A stretch of 39,100 nucleotides of DNA. Source: a virus. The stretch spans positions 1 to 39,100 of the IMG/VR virus record IMGVR_UViG_3300027898_000020; one strand, written 5' to 3'. Shown piece after piece: positions 24,382 through 32,241 of this stretch. Numbering within the stretch: position 1 is the first letter of the stretch; every line of letters begins with the position of its first letter. The translations under genes were made by a program, and so were the position numbers. The notes under the pieces are model-generated. The model was given only the letters and a program-made list of their open reading frames with translations. It was not told where the DNA came from and did no database searches.

Positions 24382-27357
24382 TTATGCACCAGCTTGTGGC
24401 TGCCCGGACGCAACATTGTCCACAACGAGCACGGGGCCGCTGGCTTCGAGCTTGGACAGGTTCACCACCACGCAGCGCTGCTGCACGCGCGGCAAGTCCG
24501 TCCCACGCGTCAGGGTGACACGCTCATCTTCGTGGATCAGGGCGCCGGCGTAGCGCAGATGGTCCAGCACGTTGTTGAAGTCGGTTCGGTTCTTCATGCA
24601 CCACTCACGCATGGCTTTCTGGCACAGGAACAGCCGCCCGGCCGTCTCTGGCGTATTACGCGTGCCCAGCACGTAGCGGCCAACGATGGAGCCCTTGAGC
24701 ACGTTGCGGGGTGTCTCCACACCGGCGGGGCTGCGGGAGTCCCTGAACTCCGACGTGACCACGATGCCGGGCATGAGGGAAGCCACCATGCGGCTGAAGG
24801 CATCCTCTGAGGTGACGGTGTTGTTGACCGTGATGTCGCGCGCCAGTTTCTGCATCAACTCGATGGCAAACTGCGTGAGTTTGGCCACGTTGAACTCGCA
24901 TATCCCCAGTTCCACGGCCATCTCTGCTGCGACCAGGGTGCACGCTGCGTGGCTACGGTAGAAGCGATACTTGGTGCCGGGGATGTGCTGGACCAGCATG
25001 CTGATCTTGGAGCGGATGCGCTCGTAAATGTCTTCCCGGTGGGTCACAGCGTAGTGGATCAGCGCTGCGCCGGCGGTGCCGCGGTTGGCCTTCATCTGGG
25101 CCAAGGCCATTTGGACTTCAGTTTCCTCCAGCTTGGGGATGGGGTAGCTATCCACGTGGATTTGCACCATGCGCACCGCTTCTGCCTGGGAGTTGGCCTG
25201 GGTGGCTGCCAGCACTCCATGCAGGTCCTTGTTGGCGGTACCGAAGGGGCTCATGCGCCAGGACGACTGGTTGGCAAATTTGACGCCGCTACCAGTTGAC
25301 TGGAGACGCGCACGTTCTTCACCGAGGCTCAACGTGTAAGTAAAATTCGAGAACCAGTCCGCTTCCACGCCGGTGAGTTCATCGAATATGAGCGGGAGAT
25401 TGTTGAACGCCCCCACTGTGGCCCAGAGCGCATTGCGAGTCCCCGCGTCATCCGACTTGAGGGCCATTGCGTTCGAGTCTCCGAAGGCGTAAACGGAAGC
25501 GTACGCAACAGTGGATTTTCCCTTGCCCGAGTCGCCACCAGTGATTGCCAGGAGGAGGCCACAGTAGAGCTCTTCGCAGAAGGGGTTGAGGATGGAACCC
25601 CAGCCGGAGCAAATAGCGTATTGAAGGCTTTCCATGCCGTCGCGGGCATATACATAGTTGAGCGGTTTCGCGTAACCATCCAGGGTGCCCTGTGGCGCGG
25701 TAAGAGCAGCTTGCTTCTGTGCCGCGTAACCTCCCAGTAAAACTCGTTTGACTGTGCCATCAGCGTGGTAATAGCGGTCACCGATGAGGAAGCCTTGCAT
25801 CTCGTCCTTCCAACCGAAAGTCGTGAGCGTATTGATCTCTTCAGCGCGCCGTTTAAGCTGTTCCAGTGAATCTCGAAGGTACGCAGTAAGGTGCGTGCCA
25901 GCGTTGGCGTGATTGGATTGCATAAGTTCATATTTTGCGAGTGATTTAAGCATATCGGACTGGGATGCCATGGCTTCAAACGGCATCTGGAAGTCCCGAA
26001 TCCGGTTGTTGTGAAGGTGCATGCGCATGCCGATGCGGTACGTGCCGTCTTCCCCGCGTATGCGCTGGGTGGGGTAGAACTGGTGCGACGTGAAGCTGTG
26101 CACTTGGTTGATGCCGTCCTTGTCGGGCAGGATGCGCGACAGCAAGCCGTTGTTCCACTGGTACCCTGGCGGGTACGCGGGGATGGTCACCGTCTCAACG
26201 ACATCCGGCGTCGCAGTCTCCACCGTGACTTCCTTGTCCTCGGTGACAGGAATTACACGCCCCAGCACCAACGGGGTGTTGACCTTGCCCTTGAACTCGC
26301 AGCCGGTGCAGCCGTCCGGGTTGCACTTGCTGAAAAACTCGCAGGTGGTGGGGCCAGCGTCCCAGGAGTCGTAGCGGATGTCCCAGTCCAGCTGGTCGTG
26401 ACCAGTGTTGGCGCGCTCGCTGCTCCAGTCTTGCGCCAGGGTGCGGCCCTCCTCGCAGTGGGTCAGCAGCCCGATAACGCCGCGCCAGTGGTCGTAGCCT
26501 ACATCCCCAGCCGTGTTGCGCATGACCGACGCCTGTGCGCACTTGTCTGCCATCTGATGGGCGTCCACCGGTGCGTTGCTGTATGGAAGGTGCGCGGTCA
26601 GGTCCGAGTTGTTGACCTCACCCTGCAAGTGCGCCGGGAGCTGCATCGCCAGCTGAGAGGCCGGCACCACCACGTTGTGAGTGGCTGCATACTCCTTGAC
26701 CGCAGAGTACAGCACCTTGGCATCCATCAGTGCGGATTCACGCAGGACTGCCACCCGTTTGCCGTTCTCTGGGTCTTTGCGATTGAGCGTGCCGGCCGGG
26801 CGCAGGATAGAGGCGAAGTCTGCTGTGCGGGAAGGGTCAGCGCGAAGGCCATATAAATCGGCTGCGGCTTTAAGGAGATCGGCACACTTCACCCAGCTCT
26901 CATGCTTGACGGCGCGCGCCAGGGGCCAGTACGCATGTAGCCCGTTGCCTGAACTGACCAGCATGGGCTGGGGCCAGCCGATCGCCTTGGCAAACTGCGC
27001 CACGGCGACTGCGGCGTCTTTCTTGGTCAGGTAGCCCTGGCCCTTTTCAAATTTGGCTTCCCCGCAATCCAGGTCCATCCAGAAGGACTTGGCGGTGGCC
27101 CAGTTCGGGGCTTTGCGCGCGATGCGCTTGGTCTTCCCTTTGACCACAACGTCCATGAACTTCTCACGGTAGCTGGAGCATGCGTGGTACACAGCCGTGT
27201 ACTGAGGATCGCGGTTGTAACTCGCAATGGCCGCAGCCATGTTCTCCAGCGAGGTGAAGGCGCGGTGCCTGGGATATGGGCGGTCCTTCTCGAACAGCAC
27301 CACATATTTGATGCCCGTCTCGGGCAGAATTGTTTGGAGAAACGTTAGGGCATCCAC
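24382..27357 (-). CDS. Primase-helicase fusion (AEP primase + DUF927-like ATPase)
   Basis: A 991-residue protein starting at GTG 27357, behind AAAGGG. The N-terminal domain has archaeo-eukaryotic primase motifs: MDLDCG with D95 and D97, SGNGLH with H141, and TADFASILRPAGTLNRKD further on (motif III region). A Cys-containing linker (about 350-375, FSKCNPDGCTGCEFKG) may bind metal. The C-terminal half is a DUF927/D5-type hexameric helicase: Walker A GGDSGKGKST at 607-616 and Walker B LIFDE with D659 and E660. The final part is helical with a winged-helix look. It should both prime and unwind DNA at the phage replication fork. It is the last gene of the leftward operon. Confidence 0.85.
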   Translation of the reverse strand: MDALTFLQTILPETGIKYVVLFEKDRPYPRHRAFTSLENMAAAIASYNRDPQYTAVYHACSSYREKFMDVVVKGKTKRIARKAPNWATAKSFWMDLDCGEAKFEKGQGYLTKKDAAVAVAQFAKAIGWPQPMLVSSGNGLHAYWPLARAVKHESWVKCADLLKAAADLYGLRADPSRTADFASILRPAGTLNRKDPENGKRVAVLRESALMDAKVLYSAVKEYAATHNVVVPASQLAMQLPAHLQGEVNNSDLTAHLPYSNAPVDAHQMADKCAQASVMRNTAGDVGYDHWRGVIGLLTHCEEGRTLAQDWSSERANTGHDQLDWDIRYDSWDAGPTTCEFFSKCNPDGCTGCEFKGKVNTPLVLGRVIPVTEDKEVTVETATPDVVETVTIPAYPPGYQWNNGLLSRILPDKDGINQVHSFTSHQFYPTQRIRGEDGTYRIGMRMHLHNNRIRDFQMPFEAMASQSDMLKSLAKYELMQSNHANAGTHLTAYLRDSLEQLKRRAEEINTLTTFGWKDEMQGFLIGDRYYHADGTVKRVLLGGYAAQKQAALTAPQGTLDGYAKPLNYVYARDGMESLQYAICSGWGSILNPFCEELYCGLLLAITGGDSGKGKSTVAYASVYAFGDSNAMALKSDDAGTRNALWATVGAFNNLPLIFDELTGVEADWFSNFTYTLSLGEERARLQSTGSGVKFANQSSWRMSPFGTANKDLHGVLAATQANSQAEAVRMVQIHVDSYPIPKLEETEVQMALAQMKANRGTAGAALIHYAVTHREDIYERIRSKISMLVQHIPGTKYRFYRSHAACTLVAAEMAVELGICEFNVAKLTQFAIELMQKLARDITVNNTVTSEDAFSRMVASLMPGIVVTSEFRDSRSPAGVETPRNVLKGSIVGRYVLGTRNTPETAGRLFLCQKAMREWCMKNRTDFNNVLDHLRYAGALIHEDERVTLTRGTDLPRVQQRCVVVNLSKLEASGPVLVVDNVASGQPQAGA

Positions 27358-27470
27358 ACGATGCCCTTTCGAGAAGTTTTCATACCGCCCCCGGTAAAGA
27401 GTTTTTGATCTTGTTAATGGCGGTTACGGTATCCGCCAGCCACCCAAGGTGGCCGATTCCGGGGGGTTAC
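27358..27470 (-). other. Structured gap before the primase-helicase gene
   Basis: This is the longest gap in the leftward arm. On the minus strand it holds two hairpins in a row: GCCACC/GGTGGC around 27440-27454 and TGGCGG/CCGCCA around 27418-27438, neither with a T run. A 12-codon open frame (start ATG on the minus strand near 27392) follows and ends over the GTG start of the primase gene. This could be a leader region that tunes primase translation or a processing site; no promoter is convincing. No larger gene was seen. Confidence 0.35.
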
Positions 27471-28439
27471 TTAGTCGTCAAAGTCGATGCCGTCGATGTC
27501 CAGATCAGGGTCTTCATCCACTACGGGGACAGCCTTGACCGGTGCGGGCTCGGGCTTGGGTTCCGGCTTCGGTTCAGCCTTGGGCTTCGCTGCAGCCCTG
27601 GGTTTGGCAGGGGCCGGTGCGGGCTCAGCAGGCGTTTCCGCTTTTGCGGGTGCTGCAGTCTCAGCGGGTTCCTCCGTGGACGCACCGACTGCGGGAGCGT
27701 CATGCCCCAGCAGGCCGGCTACGCCAACGATGTCTTCCGTGGTCTGGGACTCCATGGTCTCCTTGATCTGGGCGTAGTCATCAGCCGACAGGAAACCCAT
27801 GGGCTTGAACGTCAACTTGGGCGACTCTGCTTCCTGGTCAAAGGCGATCTTGGTAACCACCATGTTGTACGCCACACCGCGCTTAGCCAACATCTGGCCA
27901 TACTCACCCAGAGCCTTGATGGATGCCGGCGGTACGCGGATCAGATGCGGGTCGTTGAGTTGACCGTTGGGTACCACAGCAATGCGAACGCTGTCCTGGC
28001 ACGCCTTGCCCTTGGTAGCGATGCCCTTGTCATTGACAGCAGAGCCCCAGGCGTTGTGCGGGCAGACAGCGCAGCTGGTAGCCTGTTTGTGTTCTGCGTC
28101 CGCGGCCGGTGTGGTCCCGTTGGCAGAGTAGCAGTCGGGCTTCTGGGCCTTGTCGATGGCGTTGGGGTCGTACTTGTTGATGTAGAAGACCTTGGACTTG
28201 TCCTTGTTGGCCTTGACCAGCACCACTTCGATGCTGGTTGCAGGGCTGTCCGGGTCTTTCGGGTTGGGCAGCACAACGCGCTCACCGTCGCGCACCACGG
28301 CAAACACCTTGCCCTTGATGGAGATGACAGGGAAGCCGCCGCCGGCGTGGGCAGTCAGGTCTGCATTCAGCGCAGCGACGTCGATGCCAGCCAAGTGAGC
28401 GGGAAGTTTTGCGGATTCAAATGGGATCAGGTTAGACAT
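27471..28439 (-). CDS. Probable ssDNA-binding protein with acidic tail
   Basis: A 322-residue protein. The start at 28439 follows AAGGA; an ATG in frame 24 bases upstream has no site. The N-terminal two thirds is a globular beta-rich domain with four Cys (C103, C123, C126, C147; the central pair in SCAVCPHNAWGS) that could hold a zinc ion. After an Ala/Pro/Lys linker, the last residues are DEDPDLDIDGIDFDD, the acidic tail expected of phage SSBs such as T7 gp2.5, which contacts polymerase and helicase. It stands just upstream of the primase-helicase gene. The function is inferred from architecture and operon position; no strict family match is claimed. Confidence 0.7.
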   Translation of the reverse strand: MSNLIPFESAKLPAHLAGIDVAALNADLTAHAGGGFPVISIKGKVFAVVRDGERVVLPNPKDPDSPATSIEVVLVKANKDKSKVFYINKYDPNAIDKAQKPDCYSANGTTPAADAEHKQATSCAVCPHNAWGSAVNDKGIATKGKACQDSVRIAVVPNGQLNDPHLIRVPPASIKALGEYGQMLAKRGVAYNMVVTKIAFDQEAESPKLTFKPMGFLSADDYAQIKETMESQTTEDIVGVAGLLGHDAPAVGASTEEPAETAAPAKAETPAEPAPAPAKPRAAAKPKAEPKPEPKPEPAPVKAVPVVDEDPDLDIDGIDFDD

Positions 28440-28458
28440 ATTTTGGGTTTCCTTGAGG
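28440..28458 (-). promoter_or_regulatory. Repeated translation-initiation leader, copy 1
   Basis: On the minus strand CTCAAGGAAACCCAAAA lies directly before the SSB start. The same leader stands before the two preceding genes of the operon. It contains the AAGGA ribosome binding site with a long A-rich spacer. Confidence 0.7.
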
Positions 28459-28466
28459 TTCACGTG

Positions 28467-28943
28467 TTAAACAACTTGCCAATCATCAGCCAGCACATCA
28501 GTCTGTGAGGCCAGCCAAGGGACGAACTTGGCGTCCGCGGTCTTCATGCCGATCCAGGGCGCAGTGACAATATCCTGGTCGTCCATGCCAGCGGTGTCAG
28601 CAGAAACATCCCAGTCCGACGCGAACACGTGTGTCAGCCACATGCCCTTGCCGTTCCAGCCAGCGCGCGCCACCTTCTTCCCCCGCTTCAAGGCCTCGAT
28701 GGCAAGACCGAACGACATACCGGATGTGGCGTGGTACGCGTTCTCGAACTGAGCCTTCGGGCTCCATGAGATGTAGCCAACATGGCGCGAGTCGTTGGCT
28801 TTTCCGCCGTCCTGGTACTCGACCAGATAGCCTTCGTCCGCGCCGTTCTCGTTTTCAGGGAGAGCCCATCCGCGGTAGGTGTTGTATTCCGCGCGGCTCA
28901 TGGGCCGCGCCAAGATGATCTTGGTTCCGATGTAGCGTTTCAT
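28467..28943 (-). CDS. tad2: DUF2829 protein, Tad2-like anti-Thoeris candidate
   Basis: A 158-residue protein of two parts. Residues 76-158 are a complete DUF2829 domain: MSFGLAIEALKRGKKVARAG at its start, GWNGKGMWL, and the C-terminal PWIGMKTADAKFVPWLASQT followed by DVLADDWQVV. DUF2829 includes Tad2, shown in other phages to bind and remove the cyclic ADP-ribose-type signal of Thoeris defence. Residues 1-75 are another small domain (GYLVEYQDGGKAN, then GYISWSPKAQFENAY), which also occurs alone or fused in other phages. The gene lies between coiled-coil and SSB genes in the early arm, suitable for an anti-defence protein. The family call is firm; activity in this phage is inference. Confidence 0.85.
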   Translation of the reverse strand: MKRYIGTKIILARPMSRAEYNTYRGWALPENENGADEGYLVEYQDGGKANDSRHVGYISWSPKAQFENAYHATSGMSFGLAIEALKRGKKVARAGWNGKGMWLTHVFASDWDVSADTAGMDDQDIVTAPWIGMKTADAKFVPWLASQTDVLADDWQVV

Positions 28944-28964
28944 GTTTTGGGTTTCCTTGAGTTA
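28944..28964 (-). promoter_or_regulatory. Repeated translation-initiation leader, copy 2
   Basis: On the minus strand TAACTCAAGGAAACCCAAAA runs from the stop codon of the coiled-coil gene to the ATG of the DUF2829 gene. It is nearly identical to the leader of the SSB gene. Confidence 0.7.
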
Positions 28965-29348
28965 GCCGTTGTTGCGGCGGATTGCGACGGTGCGTTCGGT
29001 GCGGTAGTTCACACCTGGGGGCACATCCCCGTGCTCGGCAGCGTATGCGTCCACGGCGGTCTTGTTAACCCGGACGTCCATGAGATCGAAGGCTTGGTTG
29101 GCCCGCACGTGCGCCATAAACGCATCCTTGTCTGCGACGGTTGCGCTGGTGCGAGAGCTGATGTATGCAGTGCCGGCCGCTGTGCGCATGCCCTCACCAC
29201 CCAGCTTGTCCAGGGCGACCATGAGCTGGCCTTCCAGTTTGGTCATTTTTTCCTCGATGACGGCTTCCTCGGCCTTGCGGGCCTTGGAGATTTCCGCCTT
29301 CTTGTCGCGCAGGCTGATATACAGCTCGACGGCTTCTGAGAGTTTCAT
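28962..29348 (-). CDS. Coiled-coil phage protein, replication operon, unknown
   Basis: A 128-residue protein that begins with a long charged coiled coil (residues 1 to about 50, VELYISLRDKKAEISKARKA, then MTKLEGQLMVALDKLG). A compact domain follows (GMRTAAGTAYISSRTSATVA, later MDVRVNKTAVDAYAAEHGDV and PPGVNYRTERTVAIRR). The layout, helix then a strand-rich C terminus ending in a basic strand, is shared by a common phage family found near replication genes, which I know only as hypothetical. It resembles Siphovirus Gp157-type proteins in plan but I do not claim homology. The stop overlaps the leader of the DUF2829 gene. Confidence 0.75.
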   Translation of the reverse strand: MKLSEAVELYISLRDKKAEISKARKAEEAVIEEKMTKLEGQLMVALDKLGGEGMRTAAGTAYISSRTSATVADKDAFMAHVRANQAFDLMDVRVNKTAVDAYAAEHGDVPPGVNYRTERTVAIRRNNG

Positions 29349-29366
29349 TTTTTCTTCCTTGAGTTA
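29349..29366 (-). promoter_or_regulatory. Repeated translation-initiation leader, copy 3
   Basis: On the minus strand TAACTCAAGGAAG followed by A-rich sequence links the helicase stop codon to the coiled-coil gene start. It shares TAACTCAAGGAA with copy 2. Confidence 0.65.
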
Positions 29367-30932
29367 CGCTTCAACACCATTGTTCTCTTTGACCATATCC
29401 AAGAGAACGCCTTGCATGGACTGCTTTGCTTCCAGCCTCTTATAGATTGTTCGCTCCACGGGTGTACCCGCGATATGCACAATCACTGTCTTTTTTGTTT
29501 GACCCGGACGCCGAACCCGTGCGCAAGCCTGTTCGTATGTCTCATTCGAGTGAACAGGAGCATACCAGACAATTGTGGTCGCGGCGGTCAAAGTCAACCC
29601 ATGGCTCATTGTTTGCGCGTTGGCCAGCAGTACCCGGGGTTCGTCCTGGTTTTGGAATGCTCCAAAAATACGGTCTCGCTCGGTTTTGCTGGTGTCGCCA
29701 TTAACAACCTCCACGGTGAAGTACTTGAGTAATTCCGCCTGGATCGATTCCAGCGCGCCGGTCAAGGGGACAAATACTATCACCTTTCCTTCGGACTCCT
29801 CGATAATTTCCTTCACCAGCTCCAGCCGGGGTTTGGACGGTATGATGATGTTCTCGCCGTTGGTGCCGTACGCCACGCCGCACGCAATCTGGATCAGCTT
29901 GTTGGCCTTGACGGCTTCGTTGACGGCCAGAATCTGGCCACCAGAGGCTTCCGTTGACAGCCGGGCCAGCATGTCCTTGTAGGCTTTGTCCTGTTCCTTG
30001 GTCAGTTCCACTTCCCGTGTGATCACCGTTTGCTCGGGGAGGTCCACGCAATCATCCAGCGCGAAGCGGATGGCCGGCTGCATCGCCTTGAACACGGTGT
30101 CATTCGCAGTAGGTCGAGCAATCCACTTGAAGGGCGTCAATTGCCGCATCACGGCGTCCTTGAAGCGCCCGAAATACTTGGGCACTTCCACGTTGTCGGG
30201 GGTAATAAGGCGGCACTGAGCCCACGCGTCGGTAGGGGAGTTGGGCGTAGGTGAGCCAGTCATCCCCCACACGCGCCGGGGTGACTGCTTGTTGCATATC
30301 AAATTCAAAGTTTCCCATCGGTCTGTTTGTGCGTTTCGCGCCATTGCCAGTTCGTCGACGCAGATGACGTCAATGTCGGGGCGCGTTGCAAGTTCCTTCT
30401 TTATGATGGCCAAGCCATCAATGTTGATGATATAAACGTCCGCGTGCTGCTTGAGCAGCTTGATGCGGCGATCGCGTGATCCATAGAGCACGTTGTAATC
30501 CAGGTGCGGGAACGTCATGAATACCGCGTCCGCCCAGGTCCGCTCCATGGTAGACAGCGGGCACACAACCAGCATGCGCTTGGCCTGCTTGACCGTGCGC
30601 AGATAGTCGAACGCCCACAGTGCGCTGTTGGTCTTGCCGGTGCCCATCCCGTTGAGACAGAACGCCCGGCGGTTCATGGAGAGAAAAGACGCGGTGGTTC
30701 GCTGCACCTCAAAAGGACTGTGCCGCCCGTTGGCCAAGGGGTACTGGTAGTGGATCGGCATGGGGTCCGGTATATCGAAACCCAGGTTTCGCAGTACCCG
30801 GGTTTCATCCGGGCGGTGCGGGAGTGCCACTACGTGACTGTTGACCTGCTTGGCTGTCGTGATGACTGACGTAATCCTTGAGGGGTGCCGCAGTTTCATG
30901 ACCACGGCTTTTTTCTTTTTGTGGATGTACAT
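29364..30932 (-). CDS. SNF2-type DNA helicase / translocase
   Basis: A 522-residue superfamily 2 ATPase. Walker A is GMGTGKT at residues 95-101; the DEAH-like box is DELA with D193 and E194. The GMTGSPTPNSPTDAW segment is motif III. In the second RecA domain, NAQTMSHGLTLTAATTIVWY and QACARVRRPGQTKKTVIVHI are motifs V and VI of the SNF2 group. The start at 30932 overlaps the upstream stop (TAATG); a second ATG at 30899 is possible. Phage SNF2 proteins accompany PolA and VRR-NUC modules and are thought to help replication or recombination. Confidence 0.88.
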   Translation of the reverse strand: MYIHKKKKAVVMKLRHPSRITSVITTAKQVNSHVVALPHRPDETRVLRNLGFDIPDPMPIHYQYPLANGRHSPFEVQRTTASFLSMNRRAFCLNGMGTGKTNSALWAFDYLRTVKQAKRMLVVCPLSTMERTWADAVFMTFPHLDYNVLYGSRDRRIKLLKQHADVYIINIDGLAIIKKELATRPDIDVICVDELAMARNAQTDRWETLNLICNKQSPRRVWGMTGSPTPNSPTDAWAQCRLITPDNVEVPKYFGRFKDAVMRQLTPFKWIARPTANDTVFKAMQPAIRFALDDCVDLPEQTVITREVELTKEQDKAYKDMLARLSTEASGGQILAVNEAVKANKLIQIACGVAYGTNGENIIIPSKPRLELVKEIIEESEGKVIVFVPLTGALESIQAELLKYFTVEVVNGDTSKTERDRIFGAFQNQDEPRVLLANAQTMSHGLTLTAATTIVWYAPVHSNETYEQACARVRRPGQTKKTVIVHIAGTPVERTIYKRLEAKQSMQGVLLDMVKENNGVEA

Positions 30933-31210
30933 TAGAAATTTAGCTTGTCGGCTATCTCGTCATAGTGCAGCAAAAACCAAGTGCAAAGGTAGTCGTGGGT
31001 AATACCACCAAGGATGTATGGAATCTCGGCGATGGCTACGGCGCGAGCTTTTGCGCGTTCAGCCTCGCGTTGTTTCTTCGTGTCGGCTATGTGCTGGCGT
31101 TTTATCTGCATTACGCGTTCTGCAGATATATTTAGTTCGCGCGCAATATCACTGGATTTGCGACCGCGCAGTAACTCGTCATACACGTATTTGCGGCGGT
31201 AGATGTACAT
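30932..31210 (-). CDS. Small helix-turn-helix protein
   Basis: A 92-residue protein coupled to both neighbours by TAATG overlaps. An HTH lies at about residues 10-35 (DELLRGRKSSDIARELNISA, then ERVMQIKRQHIAD), followed by a basic helix and a C-terminal segment with many aromatic residues (ITHDYLCTWFLLHYDEIADK). It could bind DNA or regulate the operon. The C-terminal half is unlike simple regulators; no family is recognised. Confidence 0.75.
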   Translation of the reverse strand: MYIYRRKYVYDELLRGRKSSDIARELNISAERVMQIKRQHIADTKKQREAERAKARAVAIAEIPYILGGITHDYLCTWFLLHYDEIADKLNF

Positions 31211-31485
31211 TACTTCTTGTCCACGGGTACCTTGTAGTCACCCTCGCCCTTGCGCCAGCCGCGGTTTTTTGCTGCGGCTTCGACCTTCACGTTGGACGGC
31301 ACTGTCTTGCCGCCCTGGCTGGCCGGCTTGATGTGAGCGATGTCTCTGCCGTCGCCTATGGCCACCTTACCGGCAGCGATTTCATGGCGGCGCTCGCGCC
31401 GGCGCTCCACACCGAGTTCCTTCTGTGCAGGAGAAGCGTTATACGCCTTCTGATAGGCCAGCTTCTCTGGGGTTGATTTAGCCAT
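31210..31485 (-). CDS. HNH-like phage protein
   Basis: A 91-residue product. I chose the ATG at 31485 because it follows TGGAGG; the frame extends further upstream but only across the VRR-NUC gene. The C-terminal half has the shape of a small HNH-like protein seen in phages: DIAHIKPASQGGKTVPSNVK followed by EAAAKNRGWRKGEG, with a His-containing strand and an Asn in the loop. The Cys pairs and the last His of a full HNH nuclease are missing, so activity is doubtful. The N terminus is Lys/Arg-rich and probably binds DNA. The start overlaps the VRR-NUC stop by eight bases. Confidence 0.72.
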   Translation of the reverse strand: MAKSTPEKLAYQKAYNASPAQKELGVERRRERRHEIAAGKVAIGDGRDIAHIKPASQGGKTVPSNVKVEAAAKNRGWRKGEGDYKVPVDKK

Positions 31486-31783
31486 ATTTTTCCTCCAGTA
31501 TTTTAGTGACAAGAAATGCGTGCAGCTTCGCGGGGTCGTCAACAACAATAGCCCACCCGCCGTGTTTGTTTATGGCATCGATGTTGCGCTGTTGGTTGGC
31601 GGTGACGGTGGACGCTTTGCCTGGGGCTTTGGTTTCAATCGCCAGGAATTGGCCCTTCCAGCAGGCAATGATGTCGGGGATGCCCACAACACCCATGCCG
31701 TTCTGGACCGGCATGTAAAACCAGATGCCGTGCTGGCGCAGAATTTCCTTACACGCGACTTTTATTATCCCTTCAGGCGTCAT
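31478..31783 (-). CDS. VRR-NUC domain nuclease
   Basis: A 101-residue stand-alone VRR-NUC enzyme of the PD-(D/E)XK superfamily. The active-site pattern is visible: GIPD with D37, then FLAIETKAPG with E50 and K52, and a Q64 in NQQRNIDAINKHGG. Phage VRR-NUC proteins may resolve branched DNA or cut structured replication intermediates. It belongs to a compact nuclease/helicase set with SNF2, Cas4-like and PolA genes. The start lies inside the end of the upstream membrane peptide gene (11-bp overlap). Confidence 0.9.
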   Translation of the reverse strand: MTPEGIIKVACKEILRQHGIWFYMPVQNGMGVVGIPDIIACWKGQFLAIETKAPGKASTVTANQQRNIDAINKHGGWAIVVDDPAKLHAFLVTKILEEKYG

Positions 31784-31889
31784 GTCGGCTCCACAAACAG
31801 CCGACTATCCCTATGGCGACACATAGCAGAACCCCGAACGCGACCAGTAGAAGCGCCCAAAAAGCGAAAGTTTGACTGCACATCATCAT
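31773..31889 (-). CDS. 38-residue single-span membrane peptide
   Basis: A short gene with a very strong GGAGGAGGT ribosome binding site before three consecutive ATG codons. The product has one membrane helix (about residues 8-32, FAFWALLLVAFGVLLCVAIG) and a short basic tail. It overlaps the previous small gene and the VRR-NUC gene. Tiny membrane peptides in early phage operons often act on the host membrane or block superinfection, but nothing specific can be claimed. Confidence 0.65.
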   Translation of the reverse strand: MMMCSQTFAFWALLLVAFGVLLCVAIGIVGCLWSRHDA

Positions 31890-32029
31890 ACCTCCTCCAC
31901 TTCGCGCAGCTGGAACTGACGCCCCATGATGGTGATGTGACGCAGCCCGCAGGCCCGCCACAAGTTGTTGGATACCAAAGCGAGCTCAGCGCTGTAGCCT
32001 TGCTTCATCAGGATGGTCATGTAGTCCAT
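31886..32029 (-). CDS. 47-residue phage peptide, unknown
   Basis: A gene bounded by overlaps: the ATG at 32029 shares TGATG with the upstream stop, and its own stop overlaps the ATG of the membrane peptide. The product is a helix with MKQGYSAELALVSNNLWRAC followed by a strand (LRHITIMGRQFQLREVEEV). The last codons (GTG GAG GAG GTA) double as the ribosome binding site of the next gene. No family recognised; it is accepted because it fits exactly between coupled genes. Confidence 0.62.
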   Translation of the reverse strand: MDYMTILMKQGYSAELALVSNNLWRACGLRHITIMGRQFQLREVEEV

Positions 32030-32241
32030 CAGGCTACCTTGAACGCAGCTGCCGGGGTGCGGTGAATATTCTTCACGATCTGGCGCGCACGGCGCTCAAG
32101 CAAACCGTCTTTGAATATGTACACCGCGCTGCCGCAGCGCACGACAAACGGGTTGGCTTTGGCTTCCTCAAACGTGGTGCGCATGCCCGCTTTGATCGCC
32201 GCGACCAGTGCTGGTTTCGATTCCACAATCATTTCGTCCAT
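32029..32241 (-). CDS. Small phage protein of 70 residues
   Basis: The ATG at 32241 lies in TAATG with the end of the nuclease gene, behind AAGGAG. The product has a helix (PALVAAIKAGMRTTFEEAKA) followed by two strands (FVVRCGSAVYIFKDG) and a basic helix (LERRARQIVKNIHR). It resembles small phage DNA-binding or nuclease accessory proteins, but no function is known to me. Confidence 0.72.
   Translation of the reverse strand: MDEMIVESKPALVAAIKAGMRTTFEEAKANPFVVRCGSAVYIFKDGLLERRARQIVKNIHRTPAAAFKVA

Noticed and set aside
24382-24518. Plus-strand frame after the giant gene, with an upstream ACTCAAGGAG
   Set aside because: The sequence is antisense to the primase-helicase end, and the product has a random, Arg/Ala-rich look.
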